DNA from: Tildeniella torsiva UHER 1998/13D | GTDB taxonomy: Bacteria; Cyanobacteriota; Cyanobacteriia; Phormidesmidales; Phormidesmidaceae | Direction: 5' to 3' | Assembly: GCA_019358835.1 (NCBI GenBank) | Contig: JAHHIH010000001.1 | Location: 434,001 to 498,000, forward strand | Length of the DNA stretch: 64,000 nucleotides | Shown here: positions 49,921 to 57,480 of the stretch, one piece after another | How positions within the stretch are numbered: the stretch's first letter is position 1 | Layout of the letters: each line of letters starts with the position of its first letter | Made by a program: the position numbers and the translations under genes | Notes under the pieces: generated by a model | What the model was told of the DNA's origin: nothing | What the model saw: the letters and a program-made list of their open reading frames with translations, nothing else | The model's database searches: none

Positions 49921-50907
49921 ATGCTTGGAATCTTCAAGTTACTGAGCGAATACCGCGAACATTCTGGAACGGATACAGTTGATCGGTTCCTCCATGCTAA
50001 AGCGGACTCCAATTCCGAGGCCAACTCTACCATTCTGCCTAATTCTCCTGCAGCACAGCGGGCAATTGCCCATCGTTACTACGAAGAAATCATGAACCAG
50101 GCAAAGTTGGACGTGATTGACGAGTTGATGGCACCGGATTTCCTCTTTACAATTCCCACTCATCCAGAGCCCTATCGCGGCCCCGATGGCTTCAAAGAAC
50201 TGGTAACCATGCTTCATGGGGCTTTCCCAGATGTACACCTAGAAGTAAAACACCTGCTAGTCGATGGTAATACCGTTGTGGGTCACTGGATTGGCAGTGG
50301 TACTCATACCGGCGGGGCTTTACACACTGTTCAGGGAGATATTCCAGCCAGCGGCAAGCATTTTGTGATTGATGGCGTGAGCTGGCTTAAAATTGTTGAC
50401 GGAAAAATTGTCGAGTCGCTCGCCAATGAAGATACCTTGAGTCTGCTACACCAAATTGGCGTGATTCCCAATCCGCCAATTCTGCCGAACTCAGATACTA
50501 ATAAGAAAATTGCCCAGCGCTTTGTCAACGAGATACTGAACGACGGCAACTTTGAGACAGTGGGGGAGATTATTGCGCCCGACTTCGTTTTTAACACCCC
50601 CATTGCTCCCCATCCAATTCGAGGGCCAGAAGGCTTGAAAACCTTTGTTACTAAGCTAAAGCAGGCATTTCCCGATATTCACTATCAAATTGATTTAGAG
50701 ATGGGTGACGATAGCATGGCAGCCATTCGGTGGCTGATGACGGGCACTCACCAGGGAGAATTTATTGGCCTACCCCCCAGTAATAACTCCGTAAATCTGC
50801 AAGGCGTCAGCATTTTTGAAATTGTTTCTGGGCAAATCACCCAAATCTGGGTCAATGCGAATGATCTAGGCCTGTTAGAGCAAATTGGTGCCATGGGAGG
50901 AGCCTAA
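49921..50907 (+). CDS. Tandem double SnoaL/NTF2-domain protein
   Basis: 328 aa with two SnoaL domains (about 45-180 and 190-325). The first has YEEIMNQAKLDVIDELMAPDF, GFKELVTMLHGAFPDVHLEV and VGHWIGSGTHTGG; the second has FVNEILNDGNFETVGEIIAPDF, GLKTFVTKLKQAFPDIHYQI, IRWLMTGTHQGEF and VSGQITQIWVNANDLGLLEQ. These are polyketide-cyclase/SnoaL-type sequences that fold as a cone binding hydrophobic molecules. An internal duplication created this form. The gene begins after AAAAGAGA, 10 nt before the ATG. It lies next to the NmrA-like reductase gene. Confidence 0.88.
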   Translation: MLGIFKLLSEYREHSGTDTVDRFLHAKADSNSEANSTILPNSPAAQRAIAHRYYEEIMNQAKLDVIDELMAPDFLFTIPTHPEPYRGPDGFKELVTMLHGAFPDVHLEVKHLLVDGNTVVGHWIGSGTHTGGALHTVQGDIPASGKHFVIDGVSWLKIVDGKIVESLANEDTLSLLHQIGVIPNPPILPNSDTNKKIAQRFVNEILNDGNFETVGEIIAPDFVFNTPIAPHPIRGPEGLKTFVTKLKQAFPDIHYQIDLEMGDDSMAAIRWLMTGTHQGEFIGLPPSNNSVNLQGVSIFEIVSGQITQIWVNANDLGLLEQIGAMGGA

Positions 50908-51130
50908 AACAATTCTGACAGCCTAGCACCGCTACGCGGAGTTCAAAATGCAAAACTCAAAGTGAAAAATTCTTAGCACAGGTATTTCAAGCATTCTGAA
51001 CATAATGGTGTTTCTGCCGCATTGCACTAGGCAAGTAGCTTCTCTTAAGAGGCCAATGTTAAACGCCCCAATGGTTCCAGCTAATTTCGGCTAAACCCCT
51101 CAATCCTCATCTTTAAGGAAGTCAAACCAA

Positions 51131-51991
51131 ATGATTTTAGTAACTGGCGCAACCGGAACAAATGGAAAAGAAGTTGTTCGTCTACTTTCAGAGGCGGGTG
51201 AGCCCGTGCGGGCGCTGGTGCGCGATCGCACAAAAGCGGCTGCGATCGCTTTGCCTGGCGTAGAAATTGTGGAAGGAGACTTTAGCCAACCAGATACATT
51301 AGAGGCCGCCCTTCAAGGTGTCGATAAGGCTTTGATGCTCCCTCCCATCGCGCCAGACATGATCGAGCTACAGCGCAATTTTGTGGAGGCAGCAAAGCGT
51401 GCGGGTACTCGCTATGTGGTCAAATTTTCTGCCTTTGGTGCTGACCCAGAGTCTTCGATTGCGTTGGGAAAATGGCATGGGCAAGGTGAAAAAATTCTAG
51501 CGGAGTCTGGGATCGCTTATACCTTTTTGCAGCCCAATGGGTTTATGCAAAACATGTTTAATTTTACCGAGTCAATTAAGGCGACCGGTGAATTTTACCA
51601 ACCGGCTGGCGATGCCAAGGTGAGTCATGTGGATGCTCGCGATATCTCAGCAGTTGCCGCCGCAGTGCTTTTAGAAGAAACCGACCATGTCGGCAAAACA
51701 TACCTAATTACTGGGCCTGAAGCACTTACGTTCTACGAGGTTGCTGAAATCATGACCCAGGCGGTGGGTAAGCCGGTTACCTATATCAACCCTTCCCCTG
51801 AAGAATTTAAGCAGTCTCTTCTCAGTTGGCAACAGCCTGAATGGTTTGCTGATGCCATGAATGAACTGTTTGGTATTTACCGGCTGGGCTACGGTGCCGT
51901 TGTTACAGATGTAGTTGAGACAGTAGCTAAGAAGAAACCCTTCACCTTTCAACAATTTGCCAATGACCATGCCAGTTTATTCCAGAGCTAG
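51131..51991 (+). CDS. NmrA-like NAD(P)-binding oxidoreductase
   Basis: 286 aa atypical short-chain dehydrogenase (NmrA/HSCARG type). N-terminal Rossmann motif TGATGTNGKEVVRLL (about 5-19), then VRALVRDRTKAA (NADP-favouring arginines after strand 2) and GVDKALMLPP. VKFSAFGAD and HVDARDISAVAAAVL are family-typical. Members are NAD(P)H:quinone oxidoreductase/azoreductase-like enzymes or redox sensors. GAAGTCAAACCAA precedes the ATG. A 29-codon remnant with the same start lies at 49675. It probably works with the SnoaL and GMC proteins in the same region. Confidence 0.88.
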   Translation: MILVTGATGTNGKEVVRLLSEAGEPVRALVRDRTKAAAIALPGVEIVEGDFSQPDTLEAALQGVDKALMLPPIAPDMIELQRNFVEAAKRAGTRYVVKFSAFGADPESSIALGKWHGQGEKILAESGIAYTFLQPNGFMQNMFNFTESIKATGEFYQPAGDAKVSHVDARDISAVAAAVLLEETDHVGKTYLITGPEALTFYEVAEIMTQAVGKPVTYINPSPEEFKQSLLSWQQPEWFADAMNELFGIYRLGYGAVVTDVVETVAKKKPFTFQQFANDHASLFQS

Positions 51992-52113
51992 TCATTTAGT
52001 CAGAGGTAGTCATGGGGCTAGGGTAGCCTGCTTCGGTGACTAGTTGAAATTTGCTCACATTGTATGTTTGGAGTACTCACCTTGTTTAGTCACACAACTT
52101 TCACCGCGGATCC

Positions 52114-53652
52114 ATGAAGAATATTGTGAGTAAAAATTATGACTTTATTGTTGTAGGCGCAGGAGCAGCAGGTTGTGTTCTGGCAAATCGCTTGAGCGAG
52201 TCCGAATCAGCTAAAGTTTTGCTCTTGGAAGCTGGCCCTGTCGATAGCGATAAAAACGTTCATGCCCTGGGCGGCTTTACAAAGCTGTGGGGAACGGATG
52301 TCGATTGGCAGTTGGCAACCACAAACCAGACTGCCCTCAAAGATCGCCCAGTGTTGATTAACCAAGGGCGCATTGTTGGCGGTAGTTCCGCCATCAATGC
52401 CATGATGCATGTGCGAGGCAATCCGCGTAATTACGATTACTGGAATTATGCTGGCAATGAGGGCTGGAGCTACCAGCAGGTTTTGCCGTACTTTAAAAAG
52501 ATAGAGAATTTTGAAGGCGGCGTATCGGACTACCACGGTGTGGGTGGGCCATTGTCTGTGCGCTATTGCCCCGATACCGGTGCTCGGTCTGAGGCTTTTT
52601 TACAGGCCGCAGTTGAGGTCGGCTTTGACGGCCCAGATTGGGACTATAACGGTGAGCGTCAGGAAAATGGAGCTGGTTTTTTGCAGTTCAACGTTACTAA
52701 AGATGGCCAGAGACACAGTGCAGCGACAGCCTATCTTGAACCCGTTCTGAACCGGCCAAATTTAACCGTGGTAACCGGGGCAGAGGTGGCCAAAATCCTT
52801 ATTAAAAAGGGAAGGGCTGCAGGTGTTCAATATCACCATAAGGGCAAGGCTCATGAAGCCGAAACCTCGGGGGAGGTTTTGATTTGTACCGGTGCTCTGT
52901 TGACCCCCAAACTGCTGATGCTGTCGGGGATTGGCCCTGAGGAACAATTAACTACCCACGACATTCCTGTGTTTGTTGACTTACCAGGGGTAGGGCAAAA
53001 CCTACAGGATCATTTGCAACTGCCCGTCGTGTATCGCTCTAAGGAAAAACAGCCGCTCCCAGAGATCCTAACTGGCAATGTGGTGTTTATCCAAACCCGA
53101 GAGGGCATGGGTGCTGCACCCCCAGATTTACAGCTAAACTTCACGCCTGCGGCACCGCTGCCCCTACAGCCGTTTTTACCAGATTTTGGGGGGCCAGTTT
53201 GCATTTTTCTACCCATTCTGGTGCAACCCCAAAGTAGGGGCACGGTTACATTGCAGTCTGCCAAGTCTGATGATCCACCCATCATTAATCCCAATTACCT
53301 TCAGTGCCAGACTGATGTTGATGTCTTCAAAAAAGCATTGGAAGTTATTCGCGCGATCGCCAATGCTCCGGCATTTAGCTCTCTTAACGGTGGGGAGATG
53401 GCCCCAGGAGATAGCGATCCAGATACCTACATTCGAGAGAACGTCTCAACCCTATGGCACCCGGCTGGAACTTGCAAGATGGGACGCGATCGCCTAGCTG
53501 TTGTCGATCCTCAATTGCGGGTTTATGGCATAGAAGGCTTACGAGTTGTAGATGCATCGGTCATGCCTGCGGTCACTAGTGGCAATACCCATGCCCCAGT
53601 GCTAATGATTGCTGAAAAAGCCTCGGATTTAATTAAGGAGAGCCATTCTTAG
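52114..53652 (+). CDS. GMC-family FAD oxidoreductase (choline-dehydrogenase-like)
   Basis: 512 aa. FAD Rossmann motif [29 protein letters not shown] (about 11-39 in outline), [22 protein letters not shown] (GMC signature 1) and [17 protein letters not shown] (signature 2, about 255-271). Catalytic His pair: [10 protein letters not shown] (about 449-458) and [17 protein letters not shown], with His where many family members have Asn. GMC enzymes oxidise alcohols to aldehydes or ketones. It is cytoplasmic, with no signal peptide. It lies between NmrA and SnoaL genes, consistent with alcohol or polyol oxidation in one pathway. Confidence 0.92.
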   Translation: MKNIVSKNYDFIVVGAGAAGCVLANRLSESESAKVLLLEAGPVDSDKNVHALGGFTKLWGTDVDWQLATTNQTALKDRPVLINQGRIVGGSSAINAMMHVRGNPRNYDYWNYAGNEGWSYQQVLPYFKKIENFEGGVSDYHGVGGPLSVRYCPDTGARSEAFLQAAVEVGFDGPDWDYNGERQENGAGFLQFNVTKDGQRHSAATAYLEPVLNRPNLTVVTGAEVAKILIKKGRAAGVQYHHKGKAHEAETSGEVLICTGALLTPKLLMLSGIGPEEQLTTHDIPVFVDLPGVGQNLQDHLQLPVVYRSKEKQPLPEILTGNVVFIQTREGMGAAPPDLQLNFTPAAPLPLQPFLPDFGGPVCIFLPILVQPQSRGTVTLQSAKSDDPPIINPNYLQCQTDVDVFKKALEVIRAIANAPAFSSLNGGEMAPGDSDPDTYIRENVSTLWHPAGTCKMGRDRLAVVDPQLRVYGIEGLRVVDASVMPAVTSGNTHAPVLMIAEKASDLIKESHS

Positions 53653-53713
53653 CCCAGTGTGTTTACTGTTTTCAGCTGTCTTAGTAAACATTAACTATTC
53701 TTAGGTGCGGTCC

Positions 53714-54118
53714 ATGAGTGCAGAAAGCAATCTTCAAGTGGTAAGTCAGACCTATACCTTTTTTGGTGCAGGTAATATGGAAGGAGTCATTAGTGGCTTT
53801 TCACCAGATATTACATGGGAGTCTAAATATACACCAGAGGTTCCCCTTAACGGCACTTGGACTGGATCTGAGAATGTTTTGAAGTTCTTTGGTTTGCTTG
53901 ATGAATTGCTTGCCGTTAAAACATTCGTGCCAGAGAAATTTGTTTCCCAAGACGATACCGTTGTAGTGTTGGGCTACGAAGAAGTACAGGTGAAATCAAA
54001 TGGTGCCGAATATCGTAATGATTGGGTTCAGGTGTGGACAATAAAAAATGAAAAAGTTGTTCACTTAAAAAGCTATAACGATACTGCCGCCGTGGCAGCC
54101 GCTTTTAAGGGTTCGTGA
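53714..54118 (+). CDS. NTF2/SnoaL-fold protein 3
   Basis: 134 aa from ATG 53714; the frame could also begin at GTG 53705. The protein has SNLQVVSQTYTFFGAGNMEGVI, ITWESKYTPEVPLNGTWTGSENVLKFFGLLDEL and WVQVWTIKNEKVVHLKSYNDTAAVAAAF. This is the ketosteroid-isomerase-like branch of the NTF2 superfamily (SnoaL-like domain of the stress-related type). No catalytic dyad can be named. It is AT-richer than the enzymes around it. Confidence 0.8.
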   Translation: MSAESNLQVVSQTYTFFGAGNMEGVISGFSPDITWESKYTPEVPLNGTWTGSENVLKFFGLLDELLAVKTFVPEKFVSQDDTVVVLGYEEVQVKSNGAEYRNDWVQVWTIKNEKVVHLKSYNDTAAVAAAFKGS

Positions 54119-54209
54119 GGTAGCTCTATGCCAGGACTAGTTGGTGCCCGGATTTTTTCTGAACAATTTATGACAGTGCGGTTGACCAATTACGTTAGGA
54201 ACTAAATTG

Positions 54210-54602
54210 ATGAAAGGTGTGCCCGATACGGCCCTTGGCCAGCTATACCGTGAACATATTCAGCTTATTTTAGACAAAGATATTGAGGCTTTGCTCGATC
54301 AATACACTGATGATGCACTGTTGATTAGCAGCTTCCTTAAGGAGCCTAAATACTACAAGGGGCGAGAACAGCTAAAGGAACACATGCAGGGCATTCTCGG
54401 CATTGAAGGGCTAGAAACAGAGATCGCCTTTTGGGCCGAAACGGAGGACCCTCAAACCTTGATGATCGTAGAAGCGATTACCCTCAATGCTGGTGGTCAA
54501 GAGGCCAAAATGCGCTTTGCTGACAGCTGGGTCTTGCGCGACGGCAAAATTGCGATTCACTTTGCTGGTATGACCCAATACCCCGATGGCACGGTGGCTT
54601 AA
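54210..54602 (+). CDS. NTF2/SnoaL-fold protein 4
   Basis: 130 aa. It opens with YREHIQLILDKDIEALLDQYTDDALL, then KYYKGREQLKEHMQGILG and a strand rich in WAETEDPQTLMIVEAITL; the end FADSWVLRDGKIAIHFAGMT is the usual last NTF2 strand pair. An overlapping TTG 54207 is possible. Small cytosolic protein of the same superfamily as its neighbours but distant from them in sequence, so it is probably an older paralogue with its own ligand. Confidence 0.8.
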   Translation: MKGVPDTALGQLYREHIQLILDKDIEALLDQYTDDALLISSFLKEPKYYKGREQLKEHMQGILGIEGLETEIAFWAETEDPQTLMIVEAITLNAGGQEAKMRFADSWVLRDGKIAIHFAGMTQYPDGTVA

Positions 54603-54672
54603 GTGCCCCTGCCCCTAGCGTTAGACGCCCAACGATCAGTGACCAACTAACTTACTACTAAGGAGCATTTCC

Positions 54673-55077
54673 ATGTCTCAAGAAAATATTGACACCGCCA
54701 TGAAATTCTACGAGGTTTACAACGAGCACAAGCTTGATCTGCTCGATGAAATCTTAGCCTCCAGCTATGTGGGGCACGTCAACGCCCACGACATCACCGG
54801 GGCAGAAGCTTCTAAGGGCTTTATCGGGGCATTTATAACCGGCATTCCAGACGCCAAGTATACAGTGGAAGAAGTGCTAACTGTAGACAACAAAGTGATT
54901 ACTCGCTGGTTTGTAACGGGTACCCAAACGGGTAACTTCTTTGGCACTGAGCCCACCAATAATTCGGTTCATGCTAAGGGGATTACCATTTTCGAAATTG
55001 TCGATGGCAAGATTAATCAGCTGTGGAATAACTGGGACCAGTTCACCCTAGTTCAGCAGTTGCAGGGGAAAGGTTAG
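54673..55077 (+). CDS. SnoaL-like protein 5 (ester-cyclase type)
   Basis: 134 aa. Motifs: AMKFYEVYNEHKLDLLDEILASSYVGHV, GFIGAFITGIPDAKYTVEEV, TRWFVTGTQTGNF, GTEPTNNSVHAKGITIFEIVDGKINQLWNNWDQ. This is the ester-cyclase SnoaL subfamily and the closest relative in this window to the exported member (47197) and the tandem protein (49921). AAGGAG lies upstream of the ATG. It is followed 27 bp later by the quinone oxidoreductase gene, likely one operon. Confidence 0.87.
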   Translation: MSQENIDTAMKFYEVYNEHKLDLLDEILASSYVGHVNAHDITGAEASKGFIGAFITGIPDAKYTVEEVLTVDNKVITRWFVTGTQTGNFFGTEPTNNSVHAKGITIFEIVDGKINQLWNNWDQFTLVQQLQGKG

Positions 55078-55104
55078 TTCTTTCCTTCCTCTAAAAGGCC
55101 ATCT

Positions 55105-56088
55105 ATGAAAGCCCTGCTCCTCGACCAACCTGGATTGCTAACCTCGCTCTACGTGGCAGAGGTGCCAGAGCCCAACCCAGCGGCGGGAGAGGTACGGGTT
55201 AAAGTTCATGCCGCTGGGCTCAACCCTGTGGACTACAAGCTCGCCAAGCGGGGGGTAGGCCGCTGGACGTACCCGCACATTCTCGGGCTAGACGTGGCCG
55301 GAGTGATTGATGCTCTAGGCCCAGGGGTGACCCAGTGGCAGGTTGGGGATGCGGTATATTACCACGGCGACTTGTCTAAGCCGGGGGGGTTTGCGGCATG
55401 GGCGATCGCACCCGCCCACGCCATCTCGCCCCTGCCGCCGTCGCTGTCGTTTAACGAGGCGGCGGCGTTGCCCTGTGCTGGGTTCACCGCCTACCAATCG
55501 CTGCACCATAAGCTCTATGTACAGCCGGGGCAAACAGTTTTGGTGCAGGCTGGGGCTGGTGGCGTGGGTGGCTTTGCCGTGCAGCTAGCGGCGATCGCTC
55601 AACTGCGCGTCATCGCCACCTGCTCTAACGCTAACTTCGACTGGGTGCGCCAGCTCGGGGCCACCGAGGTGCTCGATTACCAAACGCAAGATATCCCTGC
55701 TGCCGTGCAGAACTTAACCAGCGGACGGGGGGTAGACGCCATTGTGGATACGGTGAGTGCGGCCACAGCCACAGATGGCCTAGGGATGCTGGCCTATGGG
55801 GGTGGCATCGCCTGCGTCGCCGCCCTGCCAGATTTCAGCCGGTTCCAGTCATCTGGCAAGGCGCTGTCGGTGCACGATATCTCCCTGGGTGGGGCGCATC
55901 TGTCGGGCGATCGCACCGCCCAGGCCCAGCTGGCGCAGATTGGTCGAGACTTTGGGCAACTGGTTAGCGATCGCGCCATCACCCCCATGCTAGAGGAGGT
56001 GATCCGCTTAGAAGACATTCCCGATGGCCTCGATCGCCTCTCCCAACGCCACGTACGGGGCAAAATTGTCGCCCAAATTCACCCTTAA
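55105..56088 (+). CDS. MDR-family NADPH:quinone oxidoreductase-like enzyme
   Basis: 327 aa medium-chain dehydrogenase/reductase without zinc ligands. Substrate-domain start GEVRVKVHAAGLNPVDYKLA and HILGLDVAGVIDALG, then the NADP Rossmann motif VQAGAGGVGGFAVQLAAIA (about 149-167), AAALPCAGFTAYQSL and GADAI-type GVDAIVDTV. It uses NADPH to reduce quinones or enals. It begins 27 bp after a SnoaL gene and is followed 26 bp later by a DJ-1 gene, so the three form one transcription unit. Confidence 0.9.
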   Translation: MKALLLDQPGLLTSLYVAEVPEPNPAAGEVRVKVHAAGLNPVDYKLAKRGVGRWTYPHILGLDVAGVIDALGPGVTQWQVGDAVYYHGDLSKPGGFAAWAIAPAHAISPLPPSLSFNEAAALPCAGFTAYQSLHHKLYVQPGQTVLVQAGAGGVGGFAVQLAAIAQLRVIATCSNANFDWVRQLGATEVLDYQTQDIPAAVQNLTSGRGVDAIVDTVSAATATDGLGMLAYGGGIACVAALPDFSRFQSSGKALSVHDISLGGAHLSGDRTAQAQLAQIGRDFGQLVSDRAITPMLEEVIRLEDIPDGLDRLSQRHVRGKIVAQIHP

Positions 56089-56114
56089 ATCATTCAGAAA
56101 ACTCAGGCACACCT

Positions 56115-56681
56115 ATGAAATTACAGGGCAAAAAAATCGGCATTTTGATCGAGAGTGATTTTTACGAGCACGAAATCTGGTACTACCGCTATCGGTTTCC
56201 CGAAGAAGGGGCCGATCTACATTTTATGACCCGGCTGTGGGGGCAACCCTCCCTGACTTTTAAGGGGCACGAGTACCACGCGCCCTTTGAGTGCAACGAA
56301 AGTTTTGAAGACATGAGCGATGAGGAGCTCCGCAGTTTTGCCGCCATTATCGTGCCCTCAGCGGGGGTGTCCGATCGCCTCCGTTACACCGACGATGTCA
56401 CCCAACTGCCCCCCGCTACAGCCTTTCTCAAGCGGGCCTTTGCCGAACCGGGCATTCTCAAAGGCATTATCTGCCACGGCATGTGGCTCGTGTCGCCAGC
56501 CCCCGAGTTAGTCAAGGGTCGCCCCGTCACCTGCCACAACAACCTCCATGGCGATGTGGTGAATATGGGCGCGGTGTACACCAATGAAGATGTGGTGGTA
56601 GATGGGGATTTGGTCACGGGGCGATCGGGGGGGCACGCTCACCTATTTGCCAAAAAAATTGTTGAGTTGCTATCAGCCTAG
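56115..56681 (+). CDS. DJ-1/PfpI family protein (small)
   Basis: 188 aa. KKIGILIESDFYEHEIWYY gives the conserved Glu (about Glu18/20); ILKGIICHGMWLVSPAPELVKG supplies the nucleophile elbow with Cys120-His121. SAGVSDRLRYTDDVTQLPP and HNNLHGDVVNMGAVYTNEDVVVDGDLVTG are the second half of the fold. Likely role: PfpI/YhbO-type deglycase, protease or glyoxalase-like protection from aldehyde damage. The family enzyme reaction in this species is unproven. Forms a transcription unit with the upstream oxidoreductase gene. Distant from the larger DJ-1 at 43836. Confidence 0.88.
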   Translation: MKLQGKKIGILIESDFYEHEIWYYRYRFPEEGADLHFMTRLWGQPSLTFKGHEYHAPFECNESFEDMSDEELRSFAAIIVPSAGVSDRLRYTDDVTQLPPATAFLKRAFAEPGILKGIICHGMWLVSPAPELVKGRPVTCHNNLHGDVVNMGAVYTNEDVVVDGDLVTGRSGGHAHLFAKKIVELLSA

Positions 56682-56782
56682 GAACTATTGCTTGACCTAA
56701 ACACTGAATATTTAACTTTTAGTTCCACGCTCAAATTAGAACTCCACTAAAGAGGATTATCCCTTTTAAATTCCCGTCGTAG

Positions 56783-56799
56783 GGTGGGCACTGCCCACC
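56783..56799. repeat. Palindromic repeat, right copy
   Basis: GGTGGGCA (56783-56790), a single C, then TGCCCACC (56792-56799): a perfect 8-bp-arm palindrome of the same type as 46542-46560. Together the two copies flank the NTF2-fold array (46613-56681). Confidence 0.7.
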
Positions 56800-56847
56800 A
56801 CTAGGATAATTTGCATCCAGCCGTAATTTCGTTTCCAGGAGATCTCA

Positions 56848-57282
56848 ATGCTTCAGATTTTCTCTCAATTAGCCATAACTTGCCAAGACCCCAATGTGAC
56901 CGAAAAATTCTACTGCGAGCACTTTAATTTCAAGCGGGCGCGGGTGGCCAAGTTGCCCGATGGCAACCAGATCGTATTTATTAAAATGGCCGACAGCGGT
57001 TTTTATCTAGAACTCTTTAAGGCCAGTGAAGCTAATCCTCTGCCACCGGCCACCAACGACGGCTATACCTTCCCTGGTGTACGTCACCTCGCATTTAAGG
57101 TGGACAATGTCGATGCCAAACTGGCGGAGTTGGGCGACGCGGCCAAAATCACCCTTGGCCCCCTCGATTTTGACGCCTGGATCCCCGGCTGGCGAACGGT
57201 GTGGATTGCGGACCCCGACGGCAGAATTGTGGAAATTAGTCAGGGCTTTACCGATGAAGAGAACCCGCCACCGATGGAATAG
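56848..57282 (+). CDS. VOC/glyoxalase-like metal enzyme
   Basis: 144 aa single vicinal-oxygen-chelate domain. FSQLAITCQDPNVTEKFYCEHFNF opens the first beta-alpha-beta-beta-beta unit; VRHLAFKVDNVDAKLAEL begins the second with a metal-binding His, and WRTVWIADPDGRIVEISQGF carries the closing Glu. The metal-binding residues in the first half are less obvious. Likely lactoylglutathione lyase-like or dioxygenase-like. CAGGAGA lies upstream of the ATG. It may extend the aldehyde-handling theme of the DJ-1 and ThDP genes. Confidence 0.86.
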   Translation: MLQIFSQLAITCQDPNVTEKFYCEHFNFKRARVAKLPDGNQIVFIKMADSGFYLELFKASEANPLPPATNDGYTFPGVRHLAFKVDNVDAKLAELGDAAKITLGPLDFDAWIPGWRTVWIADPDGRIVEISQGFTDEENPPPME

Positions 57283-57308
57283 CGCAGTTCACTCTTGAGT
57301 TGGCTTTC

Positions 57309-57399
57309 TCCCTAAATTCCTCTCCCAGATTAAGAGAGGGACTTTGAAGAATCTTCCACCTCCCCTCTCCCAGGGAGGAGAGGAGCTGGGGGTGAGGAA
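57309..57399. repeat. Dispersed inverted-repeat element
   Basis: CCTCTCCC...GAGAGGGACTTTG, then CCCCTCTCCCAGGGAGGAGAGG and GGGGGTGAGG. This C/G-rich palindromic arrangement is a well-known dispersed cyanobacterial intergenic element. No gene is involved. Confidence 0.55.
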
Positions 57400-57480
57400 C
57401 AGCAGGGCTTTGCGATCTACTAAGGGTTGTAATCCATCTAATCGAAACAAGCCATAACGGGGATCATCTACCTATGGGAC

